In this document: positions 53,658 through 62,427 of the stretch, piece by piece | How the letters are laid out: every line of letters starts with the position of its first letter | Position numbering within the stretch: the stretch's first letter is position 1 | DNA from: Actinomycetota bacterium | GTDB lineage: Bacteria > Actinomycetota > Thermoleophilia > Miltoncostaeales > Miltoncostaeaceae | Direction of reading: 5' to 3' | Length of the DNA stretch: 64,000 nt | NCBI GenBank assembly: GCA_963169235.1 | Contig: CAUJCX010000015.1 | Location: 32,277-96,276 of the forward strand | Made by a program: the position numbers and the translations under genes | The notes under the pieces: generated by a model | Told to the model about the DNA's origin: nothing | The model's database searches: none | What the model saw: the letters and a program-made list of their open reading frames with translations, nothing else

Positions 53658-55751
53658 CTAGCGCCGGCGCCCGGGCGCGACGCCGCCCTGGGCCATCAGC
53701 GCCGTGAACGCGCCCACCGGCATGGGCCGGGCCCAGCGATAGCCCTGCGCCTCGCGCGCGCCCATGCTGACCAGGGCCGCGGCCTGCAGCGGGGTCTCGA
53801 CGCCCTCCACCACGCAGCGGATGCCCAGGTGGTCGCACATCACCAGCGCGGAGCGCACGATCGCCTGATCGGTGCGGCTGCTGGTGACCGCGTCCACGAA
53901 CTGCTTGGCGATCTTCAGCTCGCTGATGGGCAGGGAGTGCACGTGGGCCAGCGACGCGTGGCCCGTACCGAAGTCGTCGAGGGCCAGCGCGAACCCCATG
54001 CCGTCGATGGTGTCCATGGTGTCGTGGATCTGGTCGAGGCCCCTGCCCGAGATGGCGTCCTCGGTGATCTCCAGCGTGATCATGGAGGGATCGAGGCCCC
54101 GGTCGACCCAGCCTCGCAACTGCTTCACCAGCATCCGGGGGGCCTTCAGCGTGGACGGCGACAGGTTGATCGCCACCGGCACGCGGGTCTCGGGACGGGA
54201 GTGCAGCTCGAGGGCCGTGTCGGCCGCGAGCTCTAGGAGCACCTCCGACAGGCGGCTGCCGAGGCCGCGCTCCTCGGCGACGTCGAAGATCTCCTGCACG
54301 GGGTACCGGCGCAGCTCGGGGTCGGTGAACCGCGTCAGCGCCTCCGCCGCGACGATGCCGCCGTCCTCGATCGTCACCTGAGGCTGGACGTGGATGGCGA
54401 ACGCGCGCTCCTCGATGGACCGCGACAACGCGTTGGCGATGTCGGTCTCCCGCCGGAACACGTCGATCATGACGGCCCGGTACTGCATGTGGGTGCCGCG
54501 TTGCTCCGCCTTCGCCTGGCGCAGCGCCATGTCGGCGGCGTTGAGGAGCGTGCGGCGGTCGTGGCCGTCGCGGGGGAACACCGCGCTGCCCGCCGTGGCG
54601 CTGACGGCGAGGGTGCCGGCTCCCGACACCGGAAGCTGGCTGAAGCGGCGCGACCACCCCTGGAAGCGGGCCGCCAGCTCCCCCGGCTCCTGCTCTCCCG
54701 GCAGCACCAGGGCCAGCTCGTCGCCGCCCAGACGCGCCACCGTCACCGTGCCGTCGTCGCCGGCACCGGGGTCCTCCATCTCGCGCAGCACCTCGGCCAT
54801 GCCGACCAGCACGGCGTCGCCGATGTGATGGCCCATGGTGTCGTTGATGTTCTTGAAATGGTCGAGGTCGAGGAGCACCAGGGCGAACGTCGCGTCGCCG
54901 CGTTCGACCAGCGCGTCCACGTGGTCGAGCAGGGCCTGGCGGTTGGGCAGGCCGGTCACCGAGTCGGTGGCCGCCAGCTCACGGGCGTGACGGCGCGAGA
55001 CGTGCAGCTCGCGGATGGTGCTGCTCTGCTCGGTCAGCAGGCGGTCGTGCTCGAACTGCATCTCGAGCATCCGTACGTGCTGCTCGCGGGTGCCGCGCGC
55101 CATGTCCCACAACAGCACCTGCAACAGCGGGATCGCCAGCGCGCCGACCACGGCGGGCATCCCGCCCACGACGAAGGCCACTGGCACCACCCCCGCCGTG
55201 AAGCCGGCGCACGCCGCCGTGAACAACGGCCCCACGTAGCAGACGGTGGTGGTCACGATGACGACGGCGACCACCGCGATGCACGTGAGGATGGCGCTGT
55301 GACTGGGCGCGACGTCGCCGAAGTACCCCGGCCACATCACCATCCCCCAGGTGAAGCCCAGGGCCGCGTACAGCGGGATGCGGGGTCGCAGGACCGCCCG
55401 CGGCGTGGCGCCCCGGTCGAGCGCGCGCTCCGCCATCTTCACCGACGGGCGGCGCAGCAGATCGACGGCGACCCGCAGCCCGGCGACGGCGAGGATCCAT
55501 GCGTTGCCCAGGCTGAGGGCGATGAGCGCGATGAACGCGTCCGCGCCGAGGGCCGCGTAGGGCAGGCGGCGCTCGCGTCGCAGGAACTCGCGCGTCATGG
55601 CCAGCTTCACCGCGGGTGGCGGCGTCGACGGCAGGCGGTAGGGATTGAAGAGGGGAATCGTGACGTGGGTCCGTCGTGGGGGCGGGCGAGACGGCCGCGA
55701 CGGCCCGCGTGGACCGCTGTCACAGGTATCGGCGTTCCGCCGGAGTGGCAT
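53658..55751 (-). CDS. GGDEF-EAL protein with N-terminal membrane region (GGDEL variant)
   Basis: 697 residues from the ATG at 55751. N-terminal ~240 residues hold about six membrane helices, then GGDEF with ATDSVTGLPNRQALLDHVD, LLDLDHFKNINDTMGHHIGD and the active-site loop VARLGGDELALV, where GGDEF is changed to GGDEL; then EAL (AAEALTRF near residue 467, DDFGTGHASLAHV, EGVE). The EAL motif is intact, so phosphodiesterase is plausible; cyclase activity is uncertain. The start could be the ATG at 55598, since residues 1-50 look poorly structured. Third cyclic-di-GMP protein in the window; it interrupts the carD to PIN/TRAM order. Confidence 0.88.
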   Translation of the reverse strand: MPLRRNADTCDSGPRGPSRPSRPPPRRTHVTIPLFNPYRLPSTPPPAVKLAMTREFLRRERRLPYAALGADAFIALIALSLGNAWILAVAGLRVAVDLLRRPSVKMAERALDRGATPRAVLRPRIPLYAALGFTWGMVMWPGYFGDVAPSHSAILTCIAVVAVVIVTTTVCYVGPLFTAACAGFTAGVVPVAFVVGGMPAVVGALAIPLLQVLLWDMARGTREQHVRMLEMQFEHDRLLTEQSSTIRELHVSRRHARELAATDSVTGLPNRQALLDHVDALVERGDATFALVLLDLDHFKNINDTMGHHIGDAVLVGMAEVLREMEDPGAGDDGTVTVARLGGDELALVLPGEQEPGELAARFQGWSRRFSQLPVSGAGTLAVSATAGSAVFPRDGHDRRTLLNAADMALRQAKAEQRGTHMQYRAVMIDVFRRETDIANALSRSIEERAFAIHVQPQVTIEDGGIVAAEALTRFTDPELRRYPVQEIFDVAEERGLGSRLSEVLLELAADTALELHSRPETRVPVAINLSPSTLKAPRMLVKQLRGWVDRGLDPSMITLEITEDAISGRGLDQIHDTMDTIDGMGFALALDDFGTGHASLAHVHSLPISELKIAKQFVDAVTSSRTDQAIVRSALVMCDHLGIRCVVEGVETPLQAAALVSMGAREAQGYRWARPMPVGAFTALMAQGGVAPGRRR

Positions 55752-55826
55752 GAGCGAGGTGACGGCCGACGCGACCGTTCCCCGCACGCCGTCCCGCCGG
55801 TCCGCGATACTTACCGCACTCTCCGC

Positions 55827-56882
55827 ATGATCGTCGTCACCCGCATAACACTGTGCCTTCTGCTGGGCCTCGCCGGTTACCAGGTGGGGGCCTCCGCGCC
55901 GCTGCGCGATTGGTTCCGGCACCCGTGGCTGTACGTCGCGTGGGTGGGCCTGGTGGTGGTGGGGGTGCTCCTGGGCTACGTGCTCGGGGGCATCGGCGGC
56001 CGCCTGCTGCGCACCCGGTTGAAGGCCATCGAGCGGGCCGCCGACCGGCGCTCGGCCGCCGAGCTGACGGTGGGCGCTCTGGGGCTCGTGGTGGGGCTGG
56101 TGGCCGCGGCCCTGGCGGGCCTCGCCGTCGCCCAGCTGCCCGTCGTCGGCCCGTACCTGTGGATCGTCGTCGTGCTGATCGTCGGCTACGTGTTCAGCCG
56201 CATCGCGGCCCGCCGCCACGTCGACATCCTGCGGCTGGTGGGCGTGCGCTCGCGCGGGAGCTCGTCCGCCACGACGCGGCTCATCGACACCAGCGCCATC
56301 ATCGACGGGCGCCTGGTGGACGTGGTGCGCACGCGCTTCTTGTCCGGCAGCATCGTGGTGCCCGACTTCGTGCTGGAGGAGCTGCAGCGGGTCGCCGACT
56401 CCACCGACCCCCGCAAGCGCGCCCGCGGCCGCCGCGGGCTGGAGCTGGTGGAGGAGCTGAAGGTCTCGAGCAACGGCGGCTTCGCCGTGCGCACGACGGC
56501 GGCCGGCCAGAACGAGCCGGTCGACGCGCGCCTGGTGCGCATGGCCCGCGAGCTGGGCGCCTCCATCGTCACCACCGACTACAACCTCAACAAGGTCGCC
56601 CGCCTGCAGGAGATCGAGGTGCTCAACGTCAACGACCTGGCCAACGCGCTGAAGCCCGCGGTGCTTCCCGGGGAGACCATGCGCGTGCGCGTGGTGCGGG
56701 AGGGCAAGGAGTACGACCAGGGGGTCGGGTACCTGGACGACGGCACGATGATCGTGGTGGACGGGGCCGGCAAGTTCACCGGGCAGGAGCTTGAGGTGGA
56801 GGTCACGTCCGTGCTGCAGAACCCCTCCGGCAAGATGATCTTCAGCCGCCTGCCCGATGAGGACGGCGCGCCCCGCCCCTAG
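55827..56882 (+). CDS. PIN/TRAM-domain membrane protein (YacL-like)
   Basis: 351 residues. N-terminal four membrane helices (~7-125), PIN domain with RLIDTSAIIDGRLVDVV (first Asp), VVPDFVLEELQRVADS (Glu) and SIVTTDYNLNKVARLQ (Asp), then a TRAM domain (VREGKEYDQGVGYLDDGTMIVVDGAGKFTGQELEVEV). Known bacterial neighbour of ispD/ispF and carD. Nuclease activity is suggested by the PIN residues; role unproven. Its TAG overlaps the DUF72 gene stop in a shared CTAG. Confidence 0.93.
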   Translation: MIVVTRITLCLLLGLAGYQVGASAPLRDWFRHPWLYVAWVGLVVVGVLLGYVLGGIGGRLLRTRLKAIERAADRRSAAELTVGALGLVVGLVAAALAGLAVAQLPVVGPYLWIVVVLIVGYVFSRIAARRHVDILRLVGVRSRGSSSATTRLIDTSAIIDGRLVDVVRTRFLSGSIVVPDFVLEELQRVADSTDPRKRARGRRGLELVEELKVSSNGGFAVRTTAAGQNEPVDARLVRMARELGASIVTTDYNLNKVARLQEIEVLNVNDLANALKPAVLPGETMRVRVVREGKEYDQGVGYLDDGTMIVVDGAGKFTGQELEVEVTSVLQNPSGKMIFSRLPDEDGAPRP

Positions 56883-57610
56883 CCCGAGGCGAGCCGGCGC
56901 GCCAACCCCAGCCCGGCGCAGGGGTCGTCGGGGGGCAGGTCCTTGTGGCGGCAGATCGCGTACACGTCGCGCGCCTCACCCTCGCGCGTGAGCAGTGCCT
57001 GCCAGCGGTCGACGTCGGCGGCCGGGTAGTGGTCGGCGCGCATCCGCACATACGCCAGCGGCCCGGCGGGCAGGGAGGCGGGCGGCGGGCCCTCGGCGTG
57101 GTTGAGGCAGCGCACGGCACCGTGGGCGGCCAGCACGGCGTCGACGCCGGGGTGCCGCCACGACGGGTCGGCCGTCTCCACCACCACGGTGGGGCCGCCG
57201 GCAAGCGCGTCCAGCAGGCTGCCGAGGAAGTCGTCGTCGCGCGGGCGCTCCTCCGGGATCTGGGCCAGCACGGTGGCGAGGCCGTCGCCCAGCGGTGCCA
57301 GCGACGCGATGAAGCGGGCCGCCAGATCGGTGCGCGGCATCCCCGCGGCGTGGGTGATGCCCTTGTGCACCTTGCAGACGAAGCGGAAGCCGGGGCCCAC
57401 GGCGTCGGCCCAGGCCGAGACGGCCGCCGCGCTCTGGAGCCGGTGCGCCGTGACGTTCACCTCGCACGTCCCGAAGACGGTCGCGTAGTGGCGCAGGAAG
57501 CCGCCGCGGGCGAGTCCCGGCGGATACAGGGCGGGGCTCCACTCGGGGTACGCCCAGCCGGATGTGCCGACGCGGACGCTCACCCGGCCGGCCGGGTGCG
57601 GCGCCTCCAT
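56879..57610 (-). CDS. DUF72/YecE-like protein
   Basis: 243 residues. The DUF72 TIM-barrel pattern is visible: VRVGTSGWAYPEWSPALYPPGL, then FRFVCKVHKGITH, VLAQIPEERP and YVRMRADH. Function unknown. Its stop (complement of 56879-56881) overlaps the stop of the PIN/TRAM gene within one CTAG. Preceded on the same strand by a small gene whose 3' end overlaps its start by 31 bases. Confidence 0.9.
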   Translation of the reverse strand: MEAPHPAGRVSVRVGTSGWAYPEWSPALYPPGLARGGFLRHYATVFGTCEVNVTAHRLQSAAAVSAWADAVGPGFRFVCKVHKGITHAAGMPRTDLAARFIASLAPLGDGLATVLAQIPEERPRDDDFLGSLLDALAGGPTVVVETADPSWRHPGVDAVLAAHGAVRCLNHAEGPPPASLPAGPLAYVRMRADHYPAADVDRWQALLTREGEARDVYAICRHKDLPPDDPCAGLGLARRLASG

Positions 57611-57732
57611 GCCATGTAGTTCTCCTCCACCTTCACCAGAGGGAGGTCGGCCAGCCCGTCGCGCTCCTGGTCCGACAGCGAATCGAGCCAGTGCGCGCGC
57701 AGCGAGATCTCTTGGGTCTGCGAGGAATCCAC
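57580..57732 (-). CDS. Small conserved-looking protein upstream of DUF72
   Basis: 50 residues: GTG start at 57732 with GGACAGG 7 bases upstream, then a helical, acidic sequence (QEISLRAHWLDSLSDQERDGLADLPLVKVEENYMAWRRR). No family recognised. It overlaps the DUF72 gene start by 31 bases. A longer version could begin at the ATG at 57798. Moderate evidence from composition and ribosome-binding site only. Confidence 0.5.
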   Translation of the reverse strand: MDSSQTQEISLRAHWLDSLSDQERDGLADLPLVKVEENYMAWRRRTRPAG

Positions 57733-57767
57733 GGCATCTGCCTGTCCGGTGGGTGTACGCACATGGA

Positions 57768-57773
57768 TACCAT
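57768..57773 (+). promoter_or_regulatory. Putative -10 (TACCAT) of ispD, leaderless start
   Basis: TACCAT ends 7 bases before the ATG at 57781; same hexamer and spacing as tlpA. Confidence 0.5.
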
Positions 57774-57780
57774 CGGACAC

Positions 57781-58515
57781 ATGGGGCCCGATATCCATAG
57801 AGAAGTCTCTATTCCGTACTCCGGGGCGATCATCGTGGCGGCGGGTTCCGGCGCGCGGCTGGGCGCCGACGTGCCGAAAGCGCTGGTGGAGGCGGCCGGG
57901 CGCAGCCTCGTGTCGTGGTGCCTGGCCGCGTTCGACGCCTCGCCGCGGGTGGCGTCCATCGTGATCGTGGCTCCGTCCGGCCACCTGCCGGCGTTCCGGG
58001 CGCTGGCGGCCGCCGCGGCGACGCCGGTGGCGGTGGTGCCCGGTGGCGCGACCCGGGCCGACTCCGTGGCGTGCGGGCTGGAGGCGCTTGCGCCCGCGCT
58101 GCACCACGTGCTGGTGCACGACGCGGCCCGGCCCCTGGTGACGCCCGCAATGGTCGCCGCGGTGCTCGACGGCATCGGCGACGCCGCGGGGGCGATCCTG
58201 GCCGCCCCGCTGGCCGATACGTTGAAGCGCGTGGCCCCCGGCGGCCTGATCGCGGACAGCCCGTCGCGGGAGGGGCTGTGGGGCGCGCAGACGCCCCAGG
58301 CGTTCGTCGCCGACGCGCTGCGCGACGCCGTGGCCACGGCCCGCGCGCACGGCAGGCTGGGTGCGGCCACCGACTGCAGCTCGCTGATGGAGGCCGTGGG
58401 GCGCACCGTCCGCGTGGTCGACCCGGGCGCGCCCAACCTCAAGGTGACCACCACGACCGACCTGGCGCTGGTGGAGGCGCTCCTCTCGGTGCGGGGGAGG
58501 GGGCCGGTCGGGTAG
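57781..58515 (+). CDS. ispD: 2-C-methyl-D-erythritol 4-phosphate cytidylyltransferase
   Basis: 244 residues. MEP-pathway step making CDP-ME. Motifs: IIVAAGSGARLGADVPKAL (nucleotide loop), VPGGATRADSVACGL, LVHDAARPLV and TDLALVEALL. The ATG at 57781 fits the TACCAT leaderless spacing; an ATG at 57763 lies upstream. ispF is two genes downstream, separated by a PHP-domain gene. Confidence 0.95.
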   Translation: MGPDIHREVSIPYSGAIIVAAGSGARLGADVPKALVEAAGRSLVSWCLAAFDASPRVASIVIVAPSGHLPAFRALAAAAATPVAVVPGGATRADSVACGLEALAPALHHVLVHDAARPLVTPAMVAAVLDGIGDAAGAILAAPLADTLKRVAPGGLIADSPSREGLWGAQTPQAFVADALRDAVATARAHGRLGAATDCSSLMEAVGRTVRVVDPGAPNLKVTTTTDLALVEALLSVRGRGPVG

Positions 58516-58518
58516 GCT
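58513..58518 (+). promoter_or_regulatory. Putative -10 (TAGGCT) of the PHP gene, leaderless start
   Basis: TAGGCT ends 8 bases before the GTG at 58527 and contains the ispD stop. Confidence 0.4.
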
Positions 58519-58526
58519 CGGCGGCC

Positions 58527-59390
58527 GTGCTGATCGATTACCACATGCACCTGCAACCCGACGGCGTCGGCGAGCGGGCCGCGCAGGCCCCCGGCTGGGA
58601 CGCGGACGGCGGCCACCTGTCGCAGGCGTGGATGCGCCGCTACGTCGACCGCGCCGCGGCCCTCGGCGTCGACGAGATCGCCTTCACCGAGCACGACTAC
58701 CGCTTCTCGGCCCTCGTCGGCTGGCACGCCTCCCCGTTCTGGAACGCCGAGGCCACGGCCGACGTCGACGCCTACTGCGAGGCGGTCGGCGACGCGCAGA
58801 AGGCCGGCCTGCCGGTGTTGCTGGGCATCGAGGCCGACTGGCTGCCCGACCGCGTGGACGACATGCGTGCGTTCCTGGCCGCGCACCCGTTCGACGTGGT
58901 GCTGGGCTCCGTGCACTGGGTGGGCGAGATGTCGGTGGACGATCCGGGTGACCCTCCGGTGGGGGCGCACACCGCCGAGGAGGTGTGGGACGGCTACCTC
59001 GACCAGCTCATCGCCGCCGCCGGATCCGGCCTCTTCGACGTGTTGGCCCATCCCGACCTGCCCAAGGTGTTCGGCGATCGCATGCCGCAGTCGCTGGAGC
59101 ATCGCTTCGACGACGTCATCGCGGCCATCGCACGCGCAGGGGTCGCCATCGAGTGCAGCTCGGCCGGCTTCCGCAAACCGGTGGGCGAGCTGTACCCGTC
59201 GCCGGCGCTGCTGGCGCGCTTCCGCGAGGCCGGGGTGCCGGTGACGCTGGCGTCTGACGCGCACCGCCCCGCGGACGTCGCGGCGGGCTTCTCCACCGCC
59301 GTGGCCGCCCTGCGCGGCGCGGGTTACGAGCACCTCACCCGGTTCCGGGGCCGCGAGCCACAGCCGACCCCCATCCGCTCATGGGCATGA
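58527..59390 (+). CDS. PHP-domain phosphoesterase (histidinol-phosphatase-like)
   Basis: 287 residues. PHP metal-binding motifs in order: DYHMHL, FTEHDYRF, VLGSVHWV, VLAHPDL and ASDAHRP. Closest in layout to HisK-type histidinol phosphatases, but other PHP phosphatases cannot be excluded, and no his genes are nearby. GTG at 58527. Stop overlaps ispF (ATGA). Its insertion between ispD and ispF is notable. Confidence 0.85.
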   Translation: MLIDYHMHLQPDGVGERAAQAPGWDADGGHLSQAWMRRYVDRAAALGVDEIAFTEHDYRFSALVGWHASPFWNAEATADVDAYCEAVGDAQKAGLPVLLGIEADWLPDRVDDMRAFLAAHPFDVVLGSVHWVGEMSVDDPGDPPVGAHTAEEVWDGYLDQLIAAAGSGLFDVLAHPDLPKVFGDRMPQSLEHRFDDVIAAIARAGVAIECSSAGFRKPVGELYPSPALLARFREAGVPVTLASDAHRPADVAAGFSTAVAALRGAGYEHLTRFRGREPQPTPIRSWA

Positions 59391-59869
59391 GGGTGGGCAC
59401 CGGGCTCGACGCGCATCGCTTCGGAGGTGCGCGGGCGTTGATGCTGGGCACCGTCGAGGTGCCGCACCCCGAGGGGCTCGTGGGGCACAGCGACGGCGAC
59501 GTGGTGGCGCACGCCGTGTGCGACGCGCTGCTGGCGGCGGCGGGGCTCGCCGACATCGGCCACCACTTCCCGCCGGGCGATGCGCGCTGGGAGGGCGTGA
59601 CGGGCGCGACCATGCTGGGCATCGTCACGGGCCTCCTGCGCGACGAGGGCATGCGCGTGGTCAACGCCCACGCCGTGGTGGTGTGCGAACGGCCGCGCAT
59701 CGGTCCGCACCGCGAGGCCATGCAGACCGCTCTGTCTGCGGTGGTGGGAGCGCCCGTATCGGTGCACGCCACCACCACCGACCAGATGGGCTTCACGGGG
59801 CGCGGCGAGGGCATCTTCTGCCAGGCGACCGCCCTCGTCGACGACGGAGGACAGCCGGATGGCCGATGA
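59387..59869 (+). CDS. ispF: 2-C-methyl-D-erythritol 2,4-cyclodiphosphate synthase
   Basis: 160 residues. MEP pathway. Zinc ligands in GLDAHRF and SDGDVVAHA, and DIGHHFPPGDARW, TTTDQMGFTGRGEG are family signatures. ATG at 59387 overlaps the PHP stop; the ATG at 59381 is also possible. Its end overlaps cysS by 11 bases. Confidence 0.96.
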   Translation: MRVGTGLDAHRFGGARALMLGTVEVPHPEGLVGHSDGDVVAHAVCDALLAAAGLADIGHHFPPGDARWEGVTGATMLGIVTGLLRDEGMRVVNAHAVVVCERPRIGPHREAMQTALSAVVGAPVSVHATTTDQMGFTGRGEGIFCQATALVDDGGQPDGR

Positions 59870-61259
59870 CACGCCGCACCTGTACGACACGCTGACGCGC
59901 GCCAAGCAGCCGCTGGAGCCGTCGGCGGACGGCACCGTGCGCATGTACGTGTGCGGGCCCACGGTGTACGGCCCGATCCACGTCGGCAACGCCCGGCCGT
60001 TCGTGCTGTTCTCGCTGCTCAAGCGCTACCTCACGCGCACCGGCATGCGGGTGGTGCTGGCCAGCAACCTCACGGACGTCAACGACAAGATCTACGCCGC
60101 CGCGCGGGCCGAGGGCGTGCCGTCGGCCGAGCTGGCCGAGCGGTACTGCGCGCAGTACATCGCCGACACCGATCGCCTGGGGCTCGGCCGCCCCGACATC
60201 GAGCCGAAGGTCACCGACGCGATCCCCGAGATCGTCGCGCTCATCGCCGAGCTGGTCGGCAAGGACCTGGCGTACGCCGCGGGCGGCGACGTCTACTTCC
60301 GCGTGCGTCGCTTCCCCCGCTACGGGGCGCTGTCGGGGCGCAACCCCGACGACATGCTCGACACCGACCCCGGCCCGGCGAAGGAGGATCCGCTCGACTT
60401 CGCGCTGTGGAAGGGGCTCAAGGAGGGCGAGGACACGTTCTGGGACTCGCCGTGGGGCCCCGGGCGTCCCGGCTGGCACATCGAGTGCTCGGCCATGGCG
60501 CACTCGGCGCTGGGCGACGACTTCGAGATCCACGGCGGCGGCATCGACCTGGTCTTCCCGCACCACGAGAACGAGATCGCCCAGAGCGAGGGCGCCCACG
60601 ACGTGCGCATGGCGCGCATGTGGGTGCACAACGAGATGCTGGAGCTCGGCGGCAAGATGTCCAAGAGCGACGGCAACATCGTGCTGTTGCGCGACGCGCT
60701 GGACGCGTGGCCGGCCGACGTGCTGATCATGTTCTTCGTGCGCAGCCACTACCGCTCGAAGCTGCCGTACAACGACGCGGCGCTGGAGGAGTCGGCGCGG
60801 GCCGCCGATCGCATCCGCAACGGCGTCCGCACGCTCGACCGCGCGATGGCGGCGCCGGGCGACACGCTGCAGCCCGCCGTGGCCGAGCAGATCGCCGCCG
60901 CGCGGGCGCGCTTCTTCGCCGCGCTGGCGGACGACTTCAACACGCCCGGGGCGCTCGCCGCCGTGTTCGAGGCCGTCACGGCGGCGAACGCGGCCGCCGA
61001 CGGCGACCGGCGCCCGCCGGCCGGGCAGCTGCAGTCGATCCGTACCGAGCTGGCCGAGATGCTGGACGTGCTGGGCCTCGGCAGCCTGGCGGCCGCCGGC
61101 GATGCGCTGCCCGACGACGTGAGCGCGTTGGTGCAGGCCCGCGCGGCCGCCCGGGCGCAGCGGGACTTCGCCGAGTCGGACCGCCTGCGCGACGCCATCG
61201 CCGAGCGCGGCTTCGACGTGCGCGACACCCCCGAGGGGCAGCAGGTCTCGCCCAGGTGA
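59859..61259 (+). CDS. cysS: Cysteinyl-tRNA synthetase
   Basis: 466 residues. Class I synthetase: YVCGPTVYGPIHVGNARPF contains the HIGH equivalent, zinc-ligand WHIECSAM and HHENEIAQSEG, and KMSKSDGN (~265). Standard length. Overlaps ispF upstream and rlmB downstream (GTGA), a common actinobacterial order. Confidence 0.97.
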   Translation: MADDTPHLYDTLTRAKQPLEPSADGTVRMYVCGPTVYGPIHVGNARPFVLFSLLKRYLTRTGMRVVLASNLTDVNDKIYAAARAEGVPSAELAERYCAQYIADTDRLGLGRPDIEPKVTDAIPEIVALIAELVGKDLAYAAGGDVYFRVRRFPRYGALSGRNPDDMLDTDPGPAKEDPLDFALWKGLKEGEDTFWDSPWGPGRPGWHIECSAMAHSALGDDFEIHGGGIDLVFPHHENEIAQSEGAHDVRMARMWVHNEMLELGGKMSKSDGNIVLLRDALDAWPADVLIMFFVRSHYRSKLPYNDAALEESARAADRIRNGVRTLDRAMAAPGDTLQPAVAEQIAAARARFFAALADDFNTPGALAAVFEAVTAANAAADGDRRPPAGQLQSIRTELAEMLDVLGLGSLAAAGDALPDDVSALVQARAAARAQRDFAESDRLRDAIAERGFDVRDTPEGQQVSPR

Positions 61260-61957
61260 GCGAGCGCGACGTCGTCTACGGGCGCAACCCGGTACGCGAG
61301 CTGCTGCGGGCGGGCCGGCGCGACGTGCGCGAGGTGCTGGTGCTCGAGCGCCTGGCGCGGGAGCCGTGGCTGAAGGGCGTCCGGGTGCGCACGGCCGACA
61401 AGTCGACGCTGGGCCGCCTGGCGGGCACGTCCGACCACCAGGGCGTCGTGGCGTTCACGGGTCCGTACCCGTACGTGACCGCCGCCGACGTGCTGGAGGG
61501 GGCCGGGCCGATCGTGTGCCTCGACGGCGCCCAGGACCCCCGCAACCTCGGCGCCATCTGCCGCGTGGCCGACGCCGCGGGTGCGCACGGCCTGGCGATC
61601 ACGTCGCGTGGGTCGCCGGGCGTCACCCCCGTCGTGTGCAAGGCCTCAGCGGGGGCGGTGGAGCATCTGGCCGTGACGCGCTGCGACAGCATGGCCGGGT
61701 TCTTGCTGGAGGCCCGCCAGGCGGGACGCACGGTGGTGGGTACCGACCCGGACGGCACCGTCGACTACCGCGCGGCGGCCATCCCCGCGGATGCCGTGGT
61801 GGTGCTGGGCAGCGAGGGCGCCGGGCTGCGTCCGCGCATCGCGGCGGCGTGCGACACGCTGGTGGCGATCCCCATGCGGGGCCGCGTGCAGTCGCTGAAC
61901 ATCTCGGTGGCGGCCGGCCTGGTGCTGTTCGAGGCCGGGCGGGGCGCGGGCTCCTAG
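61256..61957 (+). CDS. rlmB: TrmH/SpoU-family RNA methyltransferase (RlmB-like)
   Basis: 233 residues. N-terminal substrate domain (YGRNPVRELLRAG) and C-terminal SPOUT knot: LDGAQDPRNLGAICRVADAAGAHGL, VLGSEGAGLRPRIAAACDTLVAIPMRGRVQSLNISVAAGLVLFE. Predicted 2'-O-methylation of 23S rRNA G2251. GTG overlaps cysS stop. Stop TAG shares a CTAG with the convergent small membrane gene. Confidence 0.94.
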   Translation: MSERDVVYGRNPVRELLRAGRRDVREVLVLERLAREPWLKGVRVRTADKSTLGRLAGTSDHQGVVAFTGPYPYVTAADVLEGAGPIVCLDGAQDPRNLGAICRVADAAGAHGLAITSRGSPGVTPVVCKASAGAVEHLAVTRCDSMAGFLLEARQAGRTVVGTDPDGTVDYRAAAIPADAVVVLGSEGAGLRPRIAAACDTLVAIPMRGRVQSLNISVAAGLVLFEAGRGAGS

Positions 61958-62184
61958 CCCTCTCGTCCGGCGCGCTCGTCGGCGCGCCGCTGACGGCGCT
62001 CGGCGCGTCCGGCGCGCTCGGCGCGTGCGTCGGGGAAGAACATCAGACCGAACCCCCACCACAGGCCGGCCACCACGGCCACGACGAGGGCGGGCCACCA
62101 CGGGATGGGTCCGAACGTGGCGGCGAGCGCCAGCACGATGAGCGCGACGGTGAGGGCACCGGCGATGCGGCGGTAGACGTTCAT
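61954..62184 (-). CDS. Small membrane protein
   Basis: 76 residues. Two hydrophobic segments (IAGALTVALIVLALAATF and WWPALVVAVVAGLWWGFGLMFF) and a very basic/acidic C-terminal tail (DARAERAGRAERRQRRADERAGREG). No family recognised. Its TAG (complement of 61954-61956) overlaps the rlmB TAG by sharing CTAG. Confidence 0.7.
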   Translation of the reverse strand: MNVYRRIAGALTVALIVLALAATFGPIPWWPALVVAVVAGLWWGFGLMFFPDARAERAGRAERRQRRADERAGREG

Positions 62185-62427
62185 GGCGGGGCACCTGGGG
62201 GGTGTCAGGGGTGGGCGTCGGGCGTCCCGAGCGTACGACGCCCACCCCTCCGCGCGCGACCCGGCGGGGTCCGGGGCGGGCCGTGAAACGTCGTCCAGTC
62301 GATGCACGCTGCGTTGCAGGGACCGAACGGGTTTCAAGAATCGCTTGGCGTCAGCCGCCCCGTGCCATAGGATGCGCGCCACGCAGCACCCTCTACCTAA
62401 GATTGAGCCAAAGGGCCGGTACCCTCT

